Source: Mycolicibacterium lacusdiani
GTDB taxonomy: Bacteria > Actinomycetota > Actinomycetes > Mycobacteriales > Mycobacteriaceae
Length of the DNA: 64,000 nucleotides
Direction: 5' to 3'
Assembly (NCBI RefSeq): GCF_021916785.1
Contig: NZ_JAKCFC010000012.1
Coordinates: forward strand, 124,001 to 188,000
Both the position numbers and the translations under genes were made by a program. The notes under the pieces were generated by a model, which was not told where the DNA came from, did no database searches, and saw only the letters and a program-made list of their open reading frames with translations. Positions 26,088 to 34,580 of the stretch are shown in pieces (within the stretch, counting starts at the first letter, position 1; every line of letters starts with the position of its first letter).

Positions 26088-26097
26088 TCCGAGGAGG

Positions 26098-27843
26098 TCA
26101 GGTGCGCACTTGCGCGTCGTCGAGCCTGGTCACGTCACCGTCGTCCGGGCCGTGGGCCTTGCCGACGTGCGCCTCGGCACGCATCCGCTCGACCATGTGC
26201 GGGTAGTGCAGCTCGAACGCGGGACGCTCCGAACGGATTCGGGGCAGCTCGTTGAAGTTGTGCCGCGGCGGCGGGCAGCTGGTGGCCCACTCCAGGGAGT
26301 TGCCATAGCCCCAGGGGTCGTCGACCACGACGGGCTCGCCGTAGCGCCAGCTCTTGAACACGTTCCACACGAACGGCAGCGTCGAGATGCCGAGGATGAA
26401 CGCACCCGCGGTCGACACGATGTTCAGCGTGGTGAAGCCGTCGGTGGGCAGGTAGTCCGCGTAGCGGCGCGGCATGCCCTCGTCACCCACCCAGTGCTGG
26501 ACCAGGAACGTCGTGTGGAAGCCGATGAACGTCAACCAGAAGTGCAGCTTGCCCAGCCGCTCGTCGAGCAGGCGGCCCGTCATCTTCGGGAACCAGAAGT
26601 AGATGCCCGCGTAGGTGGCGAACACGATGGTGCCGAACAGCACGTAGTGGAAGTGCGCGATCACGAAGTAGCTGTCGGTGACGTGGAAGTCCAGCGGCGG
26701 GCTGGCCAGCAGCACACCCGAGAGGCCACCGAGCAGGAACGTGACGAGGAAGCCCACCGAGAACAGCATCGGTGTCTCGAACGTCAGTTGGCCCTTCCAC
26801 ATCGTGCCGATCCAGTTGAAGAACTTGATGCCCGTCGGGACGGCGATCAGGAACGTCATGAAGCTGAAGAACGGCAGCAGCACCGCACCGGTGGCGTACA
26901 TGTGGTGCGCCCACACGGCCACCGACAGGGCCGCGATGGCCAGCGTCGCGTAGATCAGGGTGGTGTAGCCGAAGATCGGCTTGCGGCTGAACACCGGGAA
27001 GATCTCGCTGACGATGCCGAAGAACGGCAGCGCGATGATGTAGACCTCGGGGTGCCCGAAGAACCAGAACAGGTGCTGCCACAGCAGGACGCCACCGTTG
27101 GCGGGATCGTAGATGTGGGCACCGAGGTGGCGGTCGGCGGCGAGGCCGAACAGCGCGGCGGTCAGCAGCGGGAAGGCCAGCAGCACGAGAATCGACGTCA
27201 CCAGGATGTTCCAGGTGAAGATCGGCATCCGGAACATGGTCATGCCGGGGGCGCGCATGCAGACCACGGTGGTGATCATGTTGACGCCACCGAGGATGGT
27301 GCCCAGACCACCGACGGCCAGACCCATGATCCAGAGGTCACCGCCCGCGCCGGGCGAGTGGATGGCGTCGGTCAGCGGCGAGTACGCGGTCCAGCCGAAG
27401 TCGGCCGCACCACCGGGGGTGATGAAGCCGGCGATCGCGATCAGGGCGCCGAACAGGAACAGCCAGAACGAGAAGGCGTTGAGTCGCGGGAACGCGACGT
27501 CGGGCGCGCCGATCTGCAGCGGCAGCACCAGGTTCGCGAAGCCGAACACGATGGGCGTCGCGTAGAACAGCAGCATCACCGTGCCATGCATGGTGAACAG
27601 CTGGTTGTACTGCTCGTTGCTCAGGAACTGCAGCCCCGGCAGGGCGAGCTCGGTGCGCATCAGCAGGGCCATCAGGCCGCCGATGAAGAAGAACACGAAG
27701 CAGGCGACGCAGTACATGATGCCGATCAGCTTGTGATCGGTGGTGGTCACCAGCTTGTAGATGAGGTTGCCCTTGGGACCCAGCCGGGCCGGGAAGGGGC
27801 GCCGTGCCTCGAGTTCTCCGATTGGGGGCGCTTCGGCTACCAA
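26098..27843 (-). CDS. ctaD: Cytochrome c oxidase subunit I (aa3-type)
   Basis: About 581 residues. I place the start at TTG 27843 because GGAGGA lies five bases upstream and the resulting LVAEAPPIGELEARRPFPAR aligns with known CtaD N-termini; ATG at 27879 would add 12 atypical residues. Twelve membrane helices carry the haem and copper ligands: FTMHGTVML (haem a), WQHLFWFFGHPEVY (CuB His and the Tyr cross-link), WAHHMYATG (CuB) and HFHYVLFGT (haem a3). This is the catalytic core of the bcc-aa3 supercomplex. serB2 follows 10 bases downstream. Confidence 0.95.
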   Translation of the reverse strand: MVAEAPPIGELEARRPFPARLGPKGNLIYKLVTTTDHKLIGIMYCVACFVFFFIGGLMALLMRTELALPGLQFLSNEQYNQLFTMHGTVMLLFYATPIVFGFANLVLPLQIGAPDVAFPRLNAFSFWLFLFGALIAIAGFITPGGAADFGWTAYSPLTDAIHSPGAGGDLWIMGLAVGGLGTILGGVNMITTVVCMRAPGMTMFRMPIFTWNILVTSILVLLAFPLLTAALFGLAADRHLGAHIYDPANGGVLLWQHLFWFFGHPEVYIIALPFFGIVSEIFPVFSRKPIFGYTTLIYATLAIAALSVAVWAHHMYATGAVLLPFFSFMTFLIAVPTGIKFFNWIGTMWKGQLTFETPMLFSVGFLVTFLLGGLSGVLLASPPLDFHVTDSYFVIAHFHYVLFGTIVFATYAGIYFWFPKMTGRLLDERLGKLHFWLTFIGFHTTFLVQHWVGDEGMPRRYADYLPTDGFTTLNIVSTAGAFILGISTLPFVWNVFKSWRYGEPVVVDDPWGYGNSLEWATSCPPPRHNFNELPRIRSERPAFELHYPHMVERMRAEAHVGKAHGPDDGDVTRLDDAQVRT

Positions 27844-28010
27844 CAGATCCTCCAGAAAATCAGACGGGAAACCCCGCATGCTCTTTTGAATCCTAACTCT
27901 CTTCGGGCGCTTCGCCGCCTTGGGTCCTACAAACCGTCGTATTACGTCTGCGAGGGCCTGCCGCCAGCGCTTGAGCTACCGGGAAACGGCTGGATGTTAC
28001 CGTCGGCGCC

Positions 28011-29111
28011 GTGCCGATCTCCCGACCTCGACTGGGTCCGCTGGCGGCGGGTGCCGCAGTCCTGGTGGCACTTCCGGTCGTCTTCCTCGGCGGCTGCGGC
28101 GAGTCCGGCGACGGTGCCGCGACGACGGCCGCCAACGCCCCTGGCGCGCCCATCACCAGCACGACGAGGGTGGCCGGCGCCAACGTGCTTGGCAATGACC
28201 GCCGACCCGACGAGTCGTGTCCGGCCGACCCGCCGCCACCTGCCGAGGGGCCCGAGCGGCGCGAGGTGCGACATGCCGCAGGCAGCACGGAGGTGGTCGC
28301 GGATCCGCGGCGCATCGTGGTCCTCTCCGGTGATCAACTCGATGCGCTGTGCGCGCTCGGCATGCAGTCGCGGATCGTCGCCGCCGCGCTGCCCGACGGA
28401 TCGCAGGAGCAGCCGTCCTACCTCGGCTCGGTCATCCACGATCTGCCCGCGGTGGGTGCGGAGACCGCCCCCGACCTCGACGCGATCCGCGAGGCGAAGC
28501 CCGACCTGATCCTCGGTTCCGAGGGGCTCACCCCCGGTGAGTTCGGCGACCTGTCCCGGATCGCGCCGACGGTGTTCACCGGCCCGCCCGGCCCAGGCTG
28601 GCAGGACACCCTGCGGACGGTAGCCGCGGCCGTGGGTCGCGACGGTGCCGCCACCCCGTTGCTCGAGGGCTTCGACGCCGACGCCAAGAAGCGGGCCGCC
28701 CAGAACGACACCACGCACTTCCAGGCGTCGGTGGTGCGCCTGATGGACGACACCGCCCAGATCTCCGGGATCGACGACTTCCCCGGCAGCGTGCTGGCCA
28801 TCGCCGGCGTGGACCGGCCGGCGGCGCAGCGCTTCACCGACAAGCCGTACGTGGAGGTGGGCACCTCGGATCTGTCCGAGGCGGACTTCACCCCGGCCGA
28901 GGGCGACGTGATCTTCGTCTCCTTCGGATCCGCCGCCGCCAGGGAGCGGTCCCGTGAGGTGCTCGACAGCGAGGCGTGGCGTCGACTGTCGGCGTCCAAG
29001 GACGGCCGCGTCTTCGTCGTCAACGACGAGGTGTGGCAGTCGGGTGAGGGCATCGTGGCCGCCCGGGCCATGCTGCCCGACCTGCGCTTCGTGAACTCAC
29101 CGGTCAACTAG
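28011..29111 (+). CDS. fecB: Iron-siderophore/haem-type periplasmic binding lipoprotein
   Basis: 366 residues from GTG. The signal ends in the lipobox FLGGC, lipidated Cys29. A low-complexity Ala/Thr linker leads into a class III binding-protein domain (DPRRIVVLSGDQLDALCALG, AVGAETAPDLDAIREAKPDLILGSEG, GRVFVVNDEVWQSGEG). The homologue FecB (Rv3044) binds siderophores or haem. No permease or ATPase is adjacent. Divergent from ctaD; the 167-base gap holds their promoters but no clear motif. Its stop is 6 bases from the convergent dioxygenase gene. Confidence 0.87.
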   Translation: MPISRPRLGPLAAGAAVLVALPVVFLGGCGESGDGAATTAANAPGAPITSTTRVAGANVLGNDRRPDESCPADPPPPAEGPERREVRHAAGSTEVVADPRRIVVLSGDQLDALCALGMQSRIVAAALPDGSQEQPSYLGSVIHDLPAVGAETAPDLDAIREAKPDLILGSEGLTPGEFGDLSRIAPTVFTGPPGPGWQDTLRTVAAAVGRDGAATPLLEGFDADAKKRAAQNDTTHFQASVVRLMDDTAQISGIDDFPGSVLAIAGVDRPAAQRFTDKPYVEVGTSDLSEADFTPAEGDVIFVSFGSAAARERSREVLDSEAWRRLSASKDGRVFVVNDEVWQSGEGIVAARAMLPDLRFVNSPVN

Positions 29112-29117
29112 CCGCCG

Positions 29118-30164
29118 TCAGCCGGTGGCCGCGGACGCCCCGTGCAGCGCCTGCTGACCGAACTGGCCCAGCCCCAGCGAACCCTCGGGCAGGACGAGAT
29201 CGCCGCTGTCGATCCTGCGCCGCAGGTAGGCGAACGACTGGGCGGTCTGGGCGAACAGGTGCTCCCCCGCGCGCAGCGGCGCCCGGCGCGCACCGTCCCC
29301 GGCGAACTGCGGCAGCGGCTCGACCACGGTGTCGTAGTCGACGTTGAAGAACAGCGGGAACGAGTACCGCTCCTCCTTCACCTTCCGCACCCGGTGACTG
29401 GTGGCGACGAACGCGCCGTTGGTCCACAGCTCGAGCAGGTCGCCGATGTTCACCACGAAGGTGCCCGGCACCGGGGGAACGTCGATCCACTCCCCTGCCC
29501 CGTTCATCACCTCGAGGCCCGGTGCGGTGCCCTTGAGCAGGGTGAAGCACTCGTAGTCGGTGTGGGCGCCGATGCCGATGACGTCGTGGGCGTCCGCGTC
29601 GAACGGATAGTGCACCAACCGCAGCTGACTCGGCGTCTTGATCGCGTGCCGGGAGAACACGTCCGGGTCCTCGCCAAGGGCGACCGCGAACGCCCACAGC
29701 AGCCGGTGCCCGACCTCGAGCACCGCGTCGTAGTAGGCGGTGACGGCTTCGGCGAAGCCGGGCAGATCGGGCCACGCGTTCGGGCCGAGCATCGGGTTGC
29801 CCGCGAGGTGGTCCGGGTCGTCGGCCGGGAGGTCGAGCGCAGTGTCGAAGGCCTCCTTGAGATCGGGCGTGCCGCTCTCGACGCCCTCCTCACCGATCGG
29901 CACGTAGCCGCGGTGGCACCGCGACAGCCCGATGTAGCTGCGCATCTTCTCCTCGAGCGGCAGCGCGAAGAATCCCTTGGTGGCCTCGAGCATGTCGTCG
30001 AACAGTGCGTCGTCGACACCGGAGCCCTCGACGTAGAGGAACCCCACGTCGCGGGCCGCGCGGCCGATCTCGGCGGCGACGCGTTCCCGCTCGGCGCGAT
30101 CGGGTGACCGCAGTCCGCTGATGTCCACGATCGGTATCGACGTGAAAGACGTTGCGCCACTCAT
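29118..30164 (-). CDS. 2-oxoglutarate/Fe(II) dioxygenase, isopenicillin-N-synthase family
   Basis: 348 residues. N-terminal DIOX_N region (IPIVDISGL, EIGRAARDVGFLYVEG) and a C-terminal jelly roll with the full iron triad HTD (His201, Asp203) and His257, plus Arg266-x-Ser268 for 2-oxoglutarate. HTDYECFTLL and NIGDLLELWTNG are family hallmarks. Last gene of the 11-gene allantoin operon, its ATG overlapping the preceding stop. The same family contains thymine-7-hydroxylase and guanidine-releasing arginine or homoarginine hydroxylases, so a nucleobase or guanidino substrate is plausible. The substrate cannot be read from the sequence. Confidence 0.85.
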   Translation of the reverse strand: MSGATSFTSIPIVDISGLRSPDRAERERVAAEIGRAARDVGFLYVEGSGVDDALFDDMLEATKGFFALPLEEKMRSYIGLSRCHRGYVPIGEEGVESGTPDLKEAFDTALDLPADDPDHLAGNPMLGPNAWPDLPGFAEAVTAYYDAVLEVGHRLLWAFAVALGEDPDVFSRHAIKTPSQLRLVHYPFDADAHDVIGIGAHTDYECFTLLKGTAPGLEVMNGAGEWIDVPPVPGTFVVNIGDLLELWTNGAFVATSHRVRKVKEERYSFPLFFNVDYDTVVEPLPQFAGDGARRAPLRAGEHLFAQTAQSFAYLRRRIDSGDLVLPEGSLGLGQFGQQALHGASAATG

Positions 30165-30688
30165 TGATTCACTACTCCCTCGTATCGTTCGATGATCCAG
30201 CGCACACCGTTGGCCCGAATCTGGTTGTCCGAAGGCTGCAATGCGGTCCAGCGCCGACTGCCGACCGCGTCGATCACCACCACCCCGCCGCCCGCCCACC
30301 CGAACAGGTCACCGGCGCGGACGACGAGCCCGGGGCGACCGTCCGGACCGCGGACGAAGACGGCCCCGCACGGCGACGTCGGGCGCGCCTCGCGTTGCCA
30401 GTGCTCGACGTAGGACTCGTGCACGCCGGTCTCGACCAGCGTGTCCCCGTCCCAGTGCATGGCACCAGCATCGGGATGCGGCCCGGGCGGCTCGACGTCG
30501 ACGTCGCGATGCCACTCGAACACGTCGCCCCGCTGGTGCAGCGTGCCCGCGAAGCCCCTGGTGTCGACGTAGGCGGTGGGCCCCTGCAGCCACATCACGT
30601 CGGTGCCGGTGTCACGCGAGCCGTCGGCGCCGATGAGCAACGTGCGCCGCCACAGGCCCGCACAATCGGACGCGATCACCGACGTCAT
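30161..30688 (-). CDS. Uncharacterised protein of the allantoin operon
   Basis: 175 residues, cytoplasmic, rich in Trp, Gly and predicted beta strands: RTLLIGADGSRDTGTDVMWLQGPTAYVDTR, then GDVFEWHRDVDVEPPGPHPDAG and HESYVEHWQRE. The alternating strands and the closing RWIIERYEG suggest a small beta barrel of lipocalin/nitrobindin type, but I do not recognise the family. It overlaps allantoicase upstream and the dioxygenase downstream (ATGA at both ends). It is not similar to AllA-type ureidoglycolate lyase, whose step is otherwise missing. A role in that step is only a guess from context. Confidence 0.6.
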   Translation of the reverse strand: MTSVIASDCAGLWRRTLLIGADGSRDTGTDVMWLQGPTAYVDTRGFAGTLHQRGDVFEWHRDVDVEPPGPHPDAGAMHWDGDTLVETGVHESYVEHWQREARPTSPCGAVFVRGPDGRPGLVVRAGDLFGWAGGGVVVIDAVGSRRWTALQPSDNQIRANGVRWIIERYEGVVNQ

Positions 30689-31698
30689 GACGACTCCTCC
30701 CACCGGGTGCGTAGCGCTTCCCACCCGCTCGGCGTCGGCGTGCCGGAGGCGCGCACCCTGGCGATGCCCCCGTCCGGATAGGCCTGGACGCGCAACGCCG
30801 TGACGTCCGGGCAGTACACGGCGAAGACCTGCCGGGTGTCGGCGGCCAGCCGAGTCCTCGGCAGTACCTCGACGTCGAATGGCACCAGCGCCCAGCCGTG
30901 TTCGCCGTCGGGGCGGATGCGGCTACCCAGCACGGCGATCTCCAGCGATGCGTTGAACACGAAGTAGGACGTGTCGATCTCGATGCGCCGCAAGTCGGTT
31001 GGCACGGCGAAGGAGATCAGCACGGCGTCGTGGGTGTCGGGCCCGACGTCGCGGCGGCGTCGGGTCTCCCACCCGTCGCCCATGTTGGCGGGGCGGTCGG
31101 GTTTGATGAGCGCGCCGGCATCGGAATAGAAGCCGTCACTGCACCATTCGACGCGTCCGCCCTGCTCGAGCCCCGATATCTCGACGGTGACGTCGGCCCA
31201 CGTGACCGGGTCGGGGATCACCTCGCCGTAGACGCGTAGCCGGGCCACGCCGCCGTCGGAGGACAGCCGCAGGCGCAGGTGCGTCCAGCGGCGCCCGCTC
31301 GACACCGGGAAGACGTTGTGGCCGTCGGCCTTCAGCGCCACGTCCGCCACCAGCGTCGTCCACTCGACGTGCGGCAGCGTCGGGTCGGCCGTCGGGCCAA
31401 GCACGCACGCCTCGATCCGGCACCCCGTCGGGTGATTGCCCGAGAAGTACCGGGTGTCGACGTCGACGGCGTGAATGCGCCCCGGGGTGCCGAGCCGTAC
31501 GACGGCCCAGTCACCGTCGGCGCCGGCGTGCCGCCGCGTCTCCCAGCCGTCGACGACCTCGCCGCGCAGGTCGTAGGTGCCCGGGACGAACGCGGGTTCT
31601 GCCGGGTCGACCAGACGCTCCTTGACGCCGAACGACTCGTCGCTCGCGGCGATGACGCTGCCACCGACGACGCGCGACGCCAGATCCACCTCAGTCAT
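30685..31698 (-). CDS. alc: Allantoicase
   Basis: 337 residues from MTEVDLASRVVGGSVIAASDESFG, the normal allantoicase start. Two repeated beta-sandwich (DOCK/allantoicase) domains are evident: GWETRRHAGADGDWAVVRLGTPG...DVDTRYFSGNHP in the first and GWETRRRRDVGPDTHDAVLISFAVP...EIDTSYFVFNAS in the second. The enzyme hydrolyses allantoate to ureidoglycolate and urea. It overlaps the racemase-like gene by 8 bases upstream. Together with allantoinase it gives a ring-opened purine path from allantoin. No urease gene is in the window to use the urea. Confidence 0.92.
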   Translation of the reverse strand: MTEVDLASRVVGGSVIAASDESFGVKERLVDPAEPAFVPGTYDLRGEVVDGWETRRHAGADGDWAVVRLGTPGRIHAVDVDTRYFSGNHPTGCRIEACVLGPTADPTLPHVEWTTLVADVALKADGHNVFPVSSGRRWTHLRLRLSSDGGVARLRVYGEVIPDPVTWADVTVEISGLEQGGRVEWCSDGFYSDAGALIKPDRPANMGDGWETRRRRDVGPDTHDAVLISFAVPTDLRRIEIDTSYFVFNASLEIAVLGSRIRPDGEHGWALVPFDVEVLPRTRLAADTRQVFAVYCPDVTALRVQAYPDGGIARVRASGTPTPSGWEALRTRWEESS

Positions 31699-32443
31699 GG
31701 GACGCCAGTGCACGTGAGATCGGCCAGTGCGACCGTGGATTGGCGGGCCCTGGGGCGTACACGCCGGCCTTGCTGGTCGACAGTCCGAGTCCGGCGACGG
31801 CGTGCGCGAGGGCCACGGCCGCCGCGACGCCGTCGATGGCGGGCACCCCGAGTGTGGCCGTGATCGCACTCGTCACCCCCGCCATGCCCGCGCAGCCGAG
31901 GCAGATCACGTCGGCGCCGTCGTCCGAGATCGCCCGCGCCGCCTCGTCGACGATGGCCGCCACGGCACCGGCCGGATCGGCTTCGACCTCCGCGGTGCCC
32001 AGCCCGCAGGCGCGTATCGATGCGCAGTGCGAGTTCAGGCCGGCCAGCAGCAGCCGGTCCTCGATCGGTGGGATCGAACGCGCGAGCGTGGTGATCACCG
32101 AGAACCTCCTGCCGATGAGATGCGCGACGTGGGCGGCGCATTCGGCGATGTCGAACACCGGCACCGCGAGCATCTCGGCGAGTGCATCCCTACCGTGCTC
32201 GCCGAAGCCGGCCAACACCACCGCGTCGTAGCGGAACTCCCCCGCCTCGAGCAGCGACGCGACGAGGTCCATCACCGCAACGGCCGACAGGTAGCTCTCG
32301 GCGGCCGAATCGATGGCCGAGGCACCGAATGGTGCGGCCATCGCCACGATCTCGGTGCCGGAGGCTGCCGCGGCCCTGGCGGCGACGGCGATCTCCTCGG
32401 TCATCGACGGCGAGGTGTTCGGGTTGAGTACGAGGATCCTCAC
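31691..32443 (-). CDS. Asp/Glu/hydantoin racemase-fold protein, first catalytic Cys replaced by Gly
   Basis: 250 residues from GTG (VRILVLNPNTSPSMTEEI), a typical hydantoin/allantoin racemase N-terminus. The second active-site cysteine is present in CLGCAGM (Cys184), but the first, normally in ACFGDPG near residue 79, is Gly in LAGFGEHG. Two-base racemisation needs both cysteines, so this protein may be one-sided, like arylmalonate decarboxylase, or inactive as a racemase. Operon context (allantoinase upstream with a GTGA overlap, allantoicase downstream) still suggests allantoin or a related hydantoin as ligand. Confidence 0.8.
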   Translation of the reverse strand: MRILVLNPNTSPSMTEEIAVAARAAAASGTEIVAMAAPFGASAIDSAAESYLSAVAVMDLVASLLEAGEFRYDAVVLAGFGEHGRDALAEMLAVPVFDIAECAAHVAHLIGRRFSVITTLARSIPPIEDRLLLAGLNSHCASIRACGLGTAEVEADPAGAVAAIVDEAARAISDDGADVICLGCAGMAGVTSAITATLGVPAIDGVAAAVALAHAVAGLGLSTSKAGVYAPGPANPRSHWPISRALASHD

Positions 32444-33741
32444 GCGGGCACCGCCGCACGCTCGTACGCCGATCGTCCCGCGACCCAGGTCTGCGCGACG
32501 GTGCCGCGCAGGGTCATGCCGTCGTACGGGGTCACCCCGTGGCGGTGCCGCAGCCGGCTGCCGTCCACCACGCCGGAGCCGTCGGGGTCGAAGGCGCACA
32601 GGTCGGCGCGCAGGCCCACGGCGATCCTGCCGCGGTCGGTCAGACCGGCCAGCGCTGCGGGCCGCTCCGCCATCCACCGGCTGAGTTCGGGGAGTCCGAA
32701 GCCTCGTTCGGCGGCATGGGTCCATACAGCGCTGGGGCCGAGCTCCAGTGAACTGATGCCGCCGAAGGCGCGGCCGAAGTCGCCGTCGCCCTTGAGTTCC
32801 GGTGCGCACGGCGAGTGGTCGGAGACCACCATGTCCAGGGTGCCGTCGAACAGCGCCGCCCAGAGCGGGTCGCGATTGCGGTCGTGGCGGATCGGCGGGT
32901 ATGCCGCGTACTCGGTGGCGCCGTCACCGACGTCCTCGGCTGCGAAGGTGAGGTAGTGCGGACACGTCTCGGCGCTGACAGCAATCCCGTCTCGCTTGGC
33001 CTCCGCCAGCGCGGGCAGGACGGTCGCGCTCGAGACGTGGACGACGTGCAGGCGCGCGCCGGTGGCCCTGGCCGTCTCGATCACCAGCCCGACGGCGTCC
33101 TCCTCGGCGGCAGCCGGCCGCGATCCCAGGAACGACTCGTAGTCGACACCGGACGGCGGCGCACTGGCCTCGATGACGTCGTCGCTCTCGGCGTGCACCA
33201 GCAGCACCGAGCCAAGGTCGGCGATTCGGGCCGCCGCCGACCGGAACTGCGCTGCGTCGAGGTGGCCGAAGTCGGGGTTGCCCGAATCGGCGAGGAAGCA
33301 CTTGAAGCCGGCCACACCCGCCGCGGCCAGTGCCGTGAGGTCGCCGAGGTTCTCCGGCACGACGCCGCCCCAGTAGCCGACCGAGACGTGGCAGTTGCCC
33401 GCGGCCGCAGCCTGCTTGATGCGCAGGGCGGCGACGGTCGTCGTGACGGGCACCGAGTCGAGCGGCATGTCGACCAGCGTCGTGATGCCTGCCGCCGCAG
33501 CGGCGGCGGTGGCGGTCGCGAAGCCCTCCCAGTCGGTGCCGGGGTCGTCGACGTGCACGTGCGTGTCGACGAAGCCGGGTAGCAGGACGGTCTCCGGCTG
33601 CAGGGTCACCTCGGTCGTCACCGTGAACCCGGCGTCCACCGGTCCGACCTCGACGACCATGCCGTTCGCGATCGCCACCGACGCCGCCCGCAGTTCGCCG
33701 TCGAGCAGGACCCGTTCGGCTCGTAACACCAGATCGATCAC
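32440..33741 (-). CDS. allB: Allantoinase (cyclic amidohydrolase)
   Basis: 433 residues from GTG. Metal-site motifs of the dihydropyrimidinase/allantoinase family: GFVDTHVHVDDPG (His61, His63), carboxylated Lys in GVAGFKCFLADSG, LLVHAESDD, HVVHVSSA and the catalytic Asp in VSDHSPCAPELK. The Cys-Pro near SDHSPC and the KCFL lysine context favour allantoinase over hydantoinase. It opens allantoin to allantoate. It overlaps the lactonase-like gene upstream (GTGA) and the racemase-like gene downstream (GTGA). Confidence 0.88.
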   Translation of the reverse strand: MIDLVLRAERVLLDGELRAASVAIANGMVVEVGPVDAGFTVTTEVTLQPETVLLPGFVDTHVHVDDPGTDWEGFATATAAAAAAGITTLVDMPLDSVPVTTTVAALRIKQAAAAGNCHVSVGYWGGVVPENLGDLTALAAAGVAGFKCFLADSGNPDFGHLDAAQFRSAAARIADLGSVLLVHAESDDVIEASAPPSGVDYESFLGSRPAAAEEDAVGLVIETARATGARLHVVHVSSATVLPALAEAKRDGIAVSAETCPHYLTFAAEDVGDGATEYAAYPPIRHDRNRDPLWAALFDGTLDMVVSDHSPCAPELKGDGDFGRAFGGISSLELGPSAVWTHAAERGFGLPELSRWMAERPAALAGLTDRGRIAVGLRADLCAFDPDGSGVVDGSRLRHRHGVTPYDGMTLRGTVAQTWVAGRSAYERAAVPA

Positions 33742-34580
33742 GGAACGCCGAATCGGTCGTGGAAGTGCTGGGTCATCTCCGGCCACACGTGGGGATCGTG
33801 GCCGGGGATCAAGGGGTAGCCCTTGTCCTTGGCGAGCTTCTTGAGCCTGCGGATCGGTTCGATCGTCTCCTCGGGTTCGACGTCGATGTATCCGCCGATC
33901 GCGAGTTCGTGCTCGATGTTCTCGGTGAGATCGGCCGCGTCGAACGCGAAGACGTATCCGTTCGGACCATCCCCACCGGTCACCGAGTGGTCGAGTTCGA
34001 CGACGAAGCTCTGGTGACCGGGGGTGTGGCCGTACGTGGGCACGGCGGTGATGCCGGGTGCGACGTCCGATTCGCCGTCCGCGAGCTGCCAGTCGATCGT
34101 CGGATCGTCGAAGTCCACTCGGAATATCGCGTGCTCTTGCGGCTCCGGGTGATTCGACAGTCCGTATTCGAGTTCGCGTCGCTGCGCGTGCACGGGCACC
34201 TTGCCTGCGAACAGCTTGAGCCCGCCGGCGTGATCGGTGTGCAGGTGGGACACCGCGACGAGGTGGATGTCGTCGACGTCCACCCCGATCTCGGCCAGTG
34301 ACTCCTCGATCGGCTCCCCCGGCCCTGGCAGCACCGGCTGGTACTCGACGCTCGGGTAGAAACGCCTGCGCAGGTGCGGATCCCGGATCAGGGCCGTGTT
34401 GAACCCGGTGTCGAGCAGCACCCAGCCGCCGTCGGTCTGCAGCAGCACGCCCGGTACGGGTTCACGCATCGACTGGTCCGCCGGAGCGCCGTGTACCGAG
34501 ACGGACTTGGGCAGGTCCTCCCACCCCAGGGTCAGCAGGATGATTCGGCGGACACCGCTCCGGTGGACCAGCGTCGCCAT
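33738..34580 (-). CDS. Metallo-beta-lactamase fold hydrolase, AHL-lactonase-like
   Basis: 280 residues. The di-zinc motif is SHLHTDHAGG (His112, His114, Asp116, His117), with YGHTPGH and the later PLIPGHDPHVW supplying further ligands. The early GVLLQTDGGWVLLDTGFN and the overall length match N-acyl-homoserine lactonase (AiiA-like) enzymes, but many such proteins hydrolyse other lactones or imides. In this operon, between a binding protein and allantoinase, opening of a cyclic ureido or lactone intermediate is more likely than quorum quenching. Its ATG shares one base with the preceding stop (TGATG). Confidence 0.8.
   Translation of the reverse strand: MATLVHRSGVRRIILLTLGWEDLPKSVSVHGAPADQSMREPVPGVLLQTDGGWVLLDTGFNTALIRDPHLRRRFYPSVEYQPVLPGPGEPIEESLAEIGVDVDDIHLVAVSHLHTDHAGGLKLFAGKVPVHAQRRELEYGLSNHPEPQEHAIFRVDFDDPTIDWQLADGESDVAPGITAVPTYGHTPGHQSFVVELDHSVTGGDGPNGYVFAFDAADLTENIEHELAIGGYIDVEPEETIEPIRRLKKLAKDKGYPLIPGHDPHVWPEMTQHFHDRFGVP

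Noticed and set aside
26110..28509. A 799-codon plus-strand frame opposite ctaD and crossing into fecB
   Set aside because: The protein is low complexity and overlaps two well-supported genes in the wrong frames.
30161..30688. Assigning the 175-residue protein as ureidoglycolate lyase AllA
   Set aside because: Length and context fit, but the sequence shows none of the AllA motifs.
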